Source of the DNA: an uncultured Peptococcaceae bacterium
GTDB lineage: Bacteria; Bacillota; Desulfotomaculia; Desulfotomaculales; Desulfallaceae
DNA length: 16,206 nucleotides
Direction: 5' to 3'
NCBI GenBank assembly: GCA_913064925.1
Contig: CAJYBN010000041.1
Span: 1-16,206 of the forward strand
How positions within the stretch are numbered: the stretch's first letter is position 1; the number at the start of each line of letters is the position of its first letter. Below, piece after piece: positions 15,018-16,206 of the stretch. The notes beneath the pieces were generated by a model, which had not been told where the DNA came from, searched no databases, and was given only the letters and a program-made list of their open reading frames with translations. The position numbers were made by a program, and so were the translations under genes.

Positions 15018-15034
15018 TATAGATATCTAGATAT
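15018..15034. promoter_or_regulatory. Palindromic site before phnF, candidate GntR operator
   Basis: TATAGATATCTAGATAT contains two overlapping perfect palindromes, TAGATATCTA (15020-15029) and ATATCTAGATAT (15023-15034). It lies 10-30 bases before the possible phnF starts, where an autoregulatory operator or the -10 region would lie. The match to known PhnF or YvoA operators (TGGTATAGACCA-like) is only in the central TATAGA. Confidence 0.5.
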
Positions 15035-15043
15035 GTTGCCTCT

Positions 15044-15074
15044 AAATAAAACACCCCGGCTGCAAAGAGCCGGG
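15044..15074 (-). terminator. Hairpin with T-rich tail upstream of phnF
   Basis: Stem CCCGGCT/AGCCGGG with a 6-base loop (15055-15074). In the minus direction the stem is followed by GTGTTTTATTT. It would stop readthrough from the right, or act as an attenuator if the phnF promoter lies further upstream. The plus-strand tail TTTGTGTG is weaker. Confidence 0.55.
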
Positions 15075-15280
15075 TTTGTGTGCACTTTTATTATCTAATG
15101 GCTTTGTAAAATACAAATTAAGCTCCCGTTAAACTTTTTTAGTTTTTACGTAAACATTTTCAAATTCATTTAGCCCAAACCGTACCCATATTATCAGATC
15201 GAACAATCTGCAACCGCTTTTGATACCAGAGCAATCTGCGAAAACGAATTAGGATCTATGACTGGGAACTAAAAGAAAAA

Positions 15281-15310
15281 GATTTAAAAAATGCCGAAAC
15301 AATCGGCATT
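15281..15310 (-). terminator. Rho-independent terminator of the ABC ATPase gene
   Basis: AATGCCGA (15290-15297), loop of 5, TCGGCATT (15303-15310). Read on the minus strand the perfect 8-bp stem is followed by TTTTTTAAATC, starting 68 bases after the stop codon of the gene at 15378. It separates that operon from phnF. Confidence 0.8.
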
Positions 15311-15377
15311 ATGTTAAACCAGGGGACAGTATTTCTGACACCTTTTTGCAATGCGGTAGAAATAAGCACTACCATTT

Positions 15378-16206
15378 TCACTCGATAAGAAAGCAAGCTA
15401 CCTGATGTGCAGAACAAGCCTTTAATTTGGGTTTTTCCTCAAAGCAACGGGGCAAGGCCCCGGGGCAGCGCCGGGTAAAAGAGCATCCTTTTCCAACACC
15501 CGGTTCTTGTTTGCCGCATTTGCATTTTTCTCGTGCGTTTAGAACTTGGGAATCTAAACGTTCTTTTGCCATGCTTATTACTTCACTGGCCGGTCCTTCT
15601 TCGACAATATACCCTTTCAGCATAACAGCCACCCGGTCGCTGACCTTTCTTGCAAGTGCAATGTCATGAGTGATTAAGAGCAGGGCCAGGCCACTTTTTT
15701 CTTGAAGATTGAGGAGAAGTTTTAAAATCTTGGCCTGTACGCTGGCATCTAATGCCGAGGTCGGCTCATCAGCAATTAAAAGCTTGGGATTTAAAACCAG
15801 GGCGCGGGCGATGGCAACCCTCTGCGCCTCACCACCACTTAAATGGTGGGAGTATTTCTTCAAGAAATCATCGCCGGCAGGCAGTTCCACCTCGTCCAAA
15901 ACACGCCTGACCGCTTCGAGTTTCTCTTCCTCATTACCTCTTTCCTGCACATCCAAAGGCTCTTTTACCGCCTGATAAACGTTCATACGGTGGCTGATGA
16001 ACTCCCCGGGGTTCTGGAAAATCATCTGCACACGCTCATAAAAATCCTTCTTTCTGTGGACGACCTTTTCTCCTTCAAGGAATATTTCTCCCTGATCGGG
16101 TTCAAACAGGCCAATAATCGTTTTAGCCAGAGTTGTTTTGCCGGAACCACTCTCCCCGACAAGAGCTAAAGTCTCCCCTTCATAGAGGGTAAATCCCACT
16201 TCCTGC
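15378..16206 (-). CDS. Oligopeptide/dipeptide/nickel-type ABC transporter ATPase, 5' end outside the window
   Basis: The frame continues past the right edge (QEVGFTLYEG reads in), so the first 30 or so residues are missing here. Walker A is GESGSGKTT, the Q-loop lies in QMIFQNPGE, the signature is LSGGEAQRVAIARAL, Walker B is LLIADEPTSALD and the switch His lies in LLITHD. The C terminus carries the oligopeptide/dipeptide (oligo_HPY) extension with GCSFTRRCPGALPRC and a final HQVACFL, as in DppF, OppF and NikE-like subunits. An extra CKCG lies before it. This places it in the peptide/nickel importer group rather than PhnK. Its own terminator follows, so it belongs to a different operon whose other subunits lie to the right. 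Substrate is unknown. Confidence 0.88.
   Translation of the reverse strand, partial: QEVGFTLYEGETLALVGESGSGKTTLAKTIIGLFEPDQGEIFLEGEKVVHRKKDFYERVQMIFQNPGEFISHRMNVYQAVKEPLDVQERGNEEEKLEAVRRVLDEVELPAGDDFLKKYSHHLSGGEAQRVAIARALVLNPKLLIADEPTSALDASVQAKILKLLLNLQEKSGLALLLITHDIALARKVSDRVAVMLKGYIVEEGPASEVISMAKERLDSQVLNAREKCKCGKQEPGVGKGCSFTRRCPGALPRCFEEKPKLKACSAHQVACFLIE

Larger units (their letters stand above)
15009..15377. other. Intergenic region between the ABC ATPase gene and phnF
   Basis: No gene is seen. Going from right to left it holds the terminator of the ABC gene (15281-15310), an AT-rich stretch, a second hairpin (15044-15074) and the palindrome before phnF. It also carries the plus-strand phrase AGGGGACAGTATTTCTGACA (15321-15340), reminiscent of short interspersed GGGGACAG motifs seen beside many Clostridia genes; I cannot verify that from one copy. 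Confidence 0.6.

Noticed and set aside
15378..16206. The right-edge ABC ATPase as an extra phn gene (PhnK or PhnC)
   Set aside because: It has the C-terminal oligopeptide-type Cys/Pro extension, its own terminator, and is separated from the phn genes by phnF and 370 bases.
1..16206. CRISPR arrays, tRNA or rRNA genes
   Set aside because: No regularly spaced direct repeats and no tRNA or rRNA sequence were recognised on either strand.

Overview
The window is a carbon-phosphorus (C-P) lyase locus for phosphonate use, read almost entirely on the minus strand, right to left. Strong AGGAGG-type ribosome binding sites, frequent GTG/TTG starts, a PocR-GAF sensory protein and moderate GC suggest a Gram-positive anaerobe of the Clostridia/Peptococcaceae type. 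The host assignment is an inference from style, not from a marker gene.

In transcription order: (a) 16206-15378, the end of an oligopeptide/dipeptide/nickel-type ABC ATPase with its own terminator, belonging to a separate operon; (b) 15008-14256, a GntR/UTRA regulator of PhnF type with an AT-rich palindrome before its start; (c) 14241-13825, a phnD remnant lacking both signal peptide and C-terminal two thirds; (d) about 310 bases without a gene, holding a candidate promoter and hairpins; (e) 13509-8976, a block phnD-phnC-phnE-phnE-phnG-phnH*-phnI*, in which phnH is frameshifted twice and phnI is cut short; (f) 8265-2358, a second and complete core set phnG-phnH-phnI-phnJ-phnK-phnL-phnM; (g) 2285-1329, an endonuclease IV/xylose-isomerase-like TIM-barrel enzyme; (h) 1295-1, a PocR-GAF-GAF sensory protein that seems to have lost its first codons and runs off the window.

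How it works together: PhnD binds the phosphonate outside the cell. PhnC with the two PhnE permeases imports it. PhnG, PhnH, PhnI and PhnL couple it to ATP to give ribose 1-phosphonate 5-triphosphate. PhnM removes pyrophosphate, and PhnJ (radical SAM) breaks the C-P bond, with PhnK as its associated ATPase. No phnN or phnP is present. The TIM-barrel protein keeps all the metal-ligand positions of endonuclease IV, so it is a candidate for the later cyclic-phosphate step.

The most interesting point is the architecture. The truncated phnI of block (e) ends in 13 codons that look like the last codons of a phnE, directly before the second phnG. With the phnD stump behind phnF, this suggests that an older operon phnF-phnD-(phnC)-phnE-phnGHIJKLM lost its transport middle and received a divergent phnDCEEGHI segment in its place. 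The redundant incoming phnH and phnI are decaying, while the transporter genes and a second phnG stay intact.
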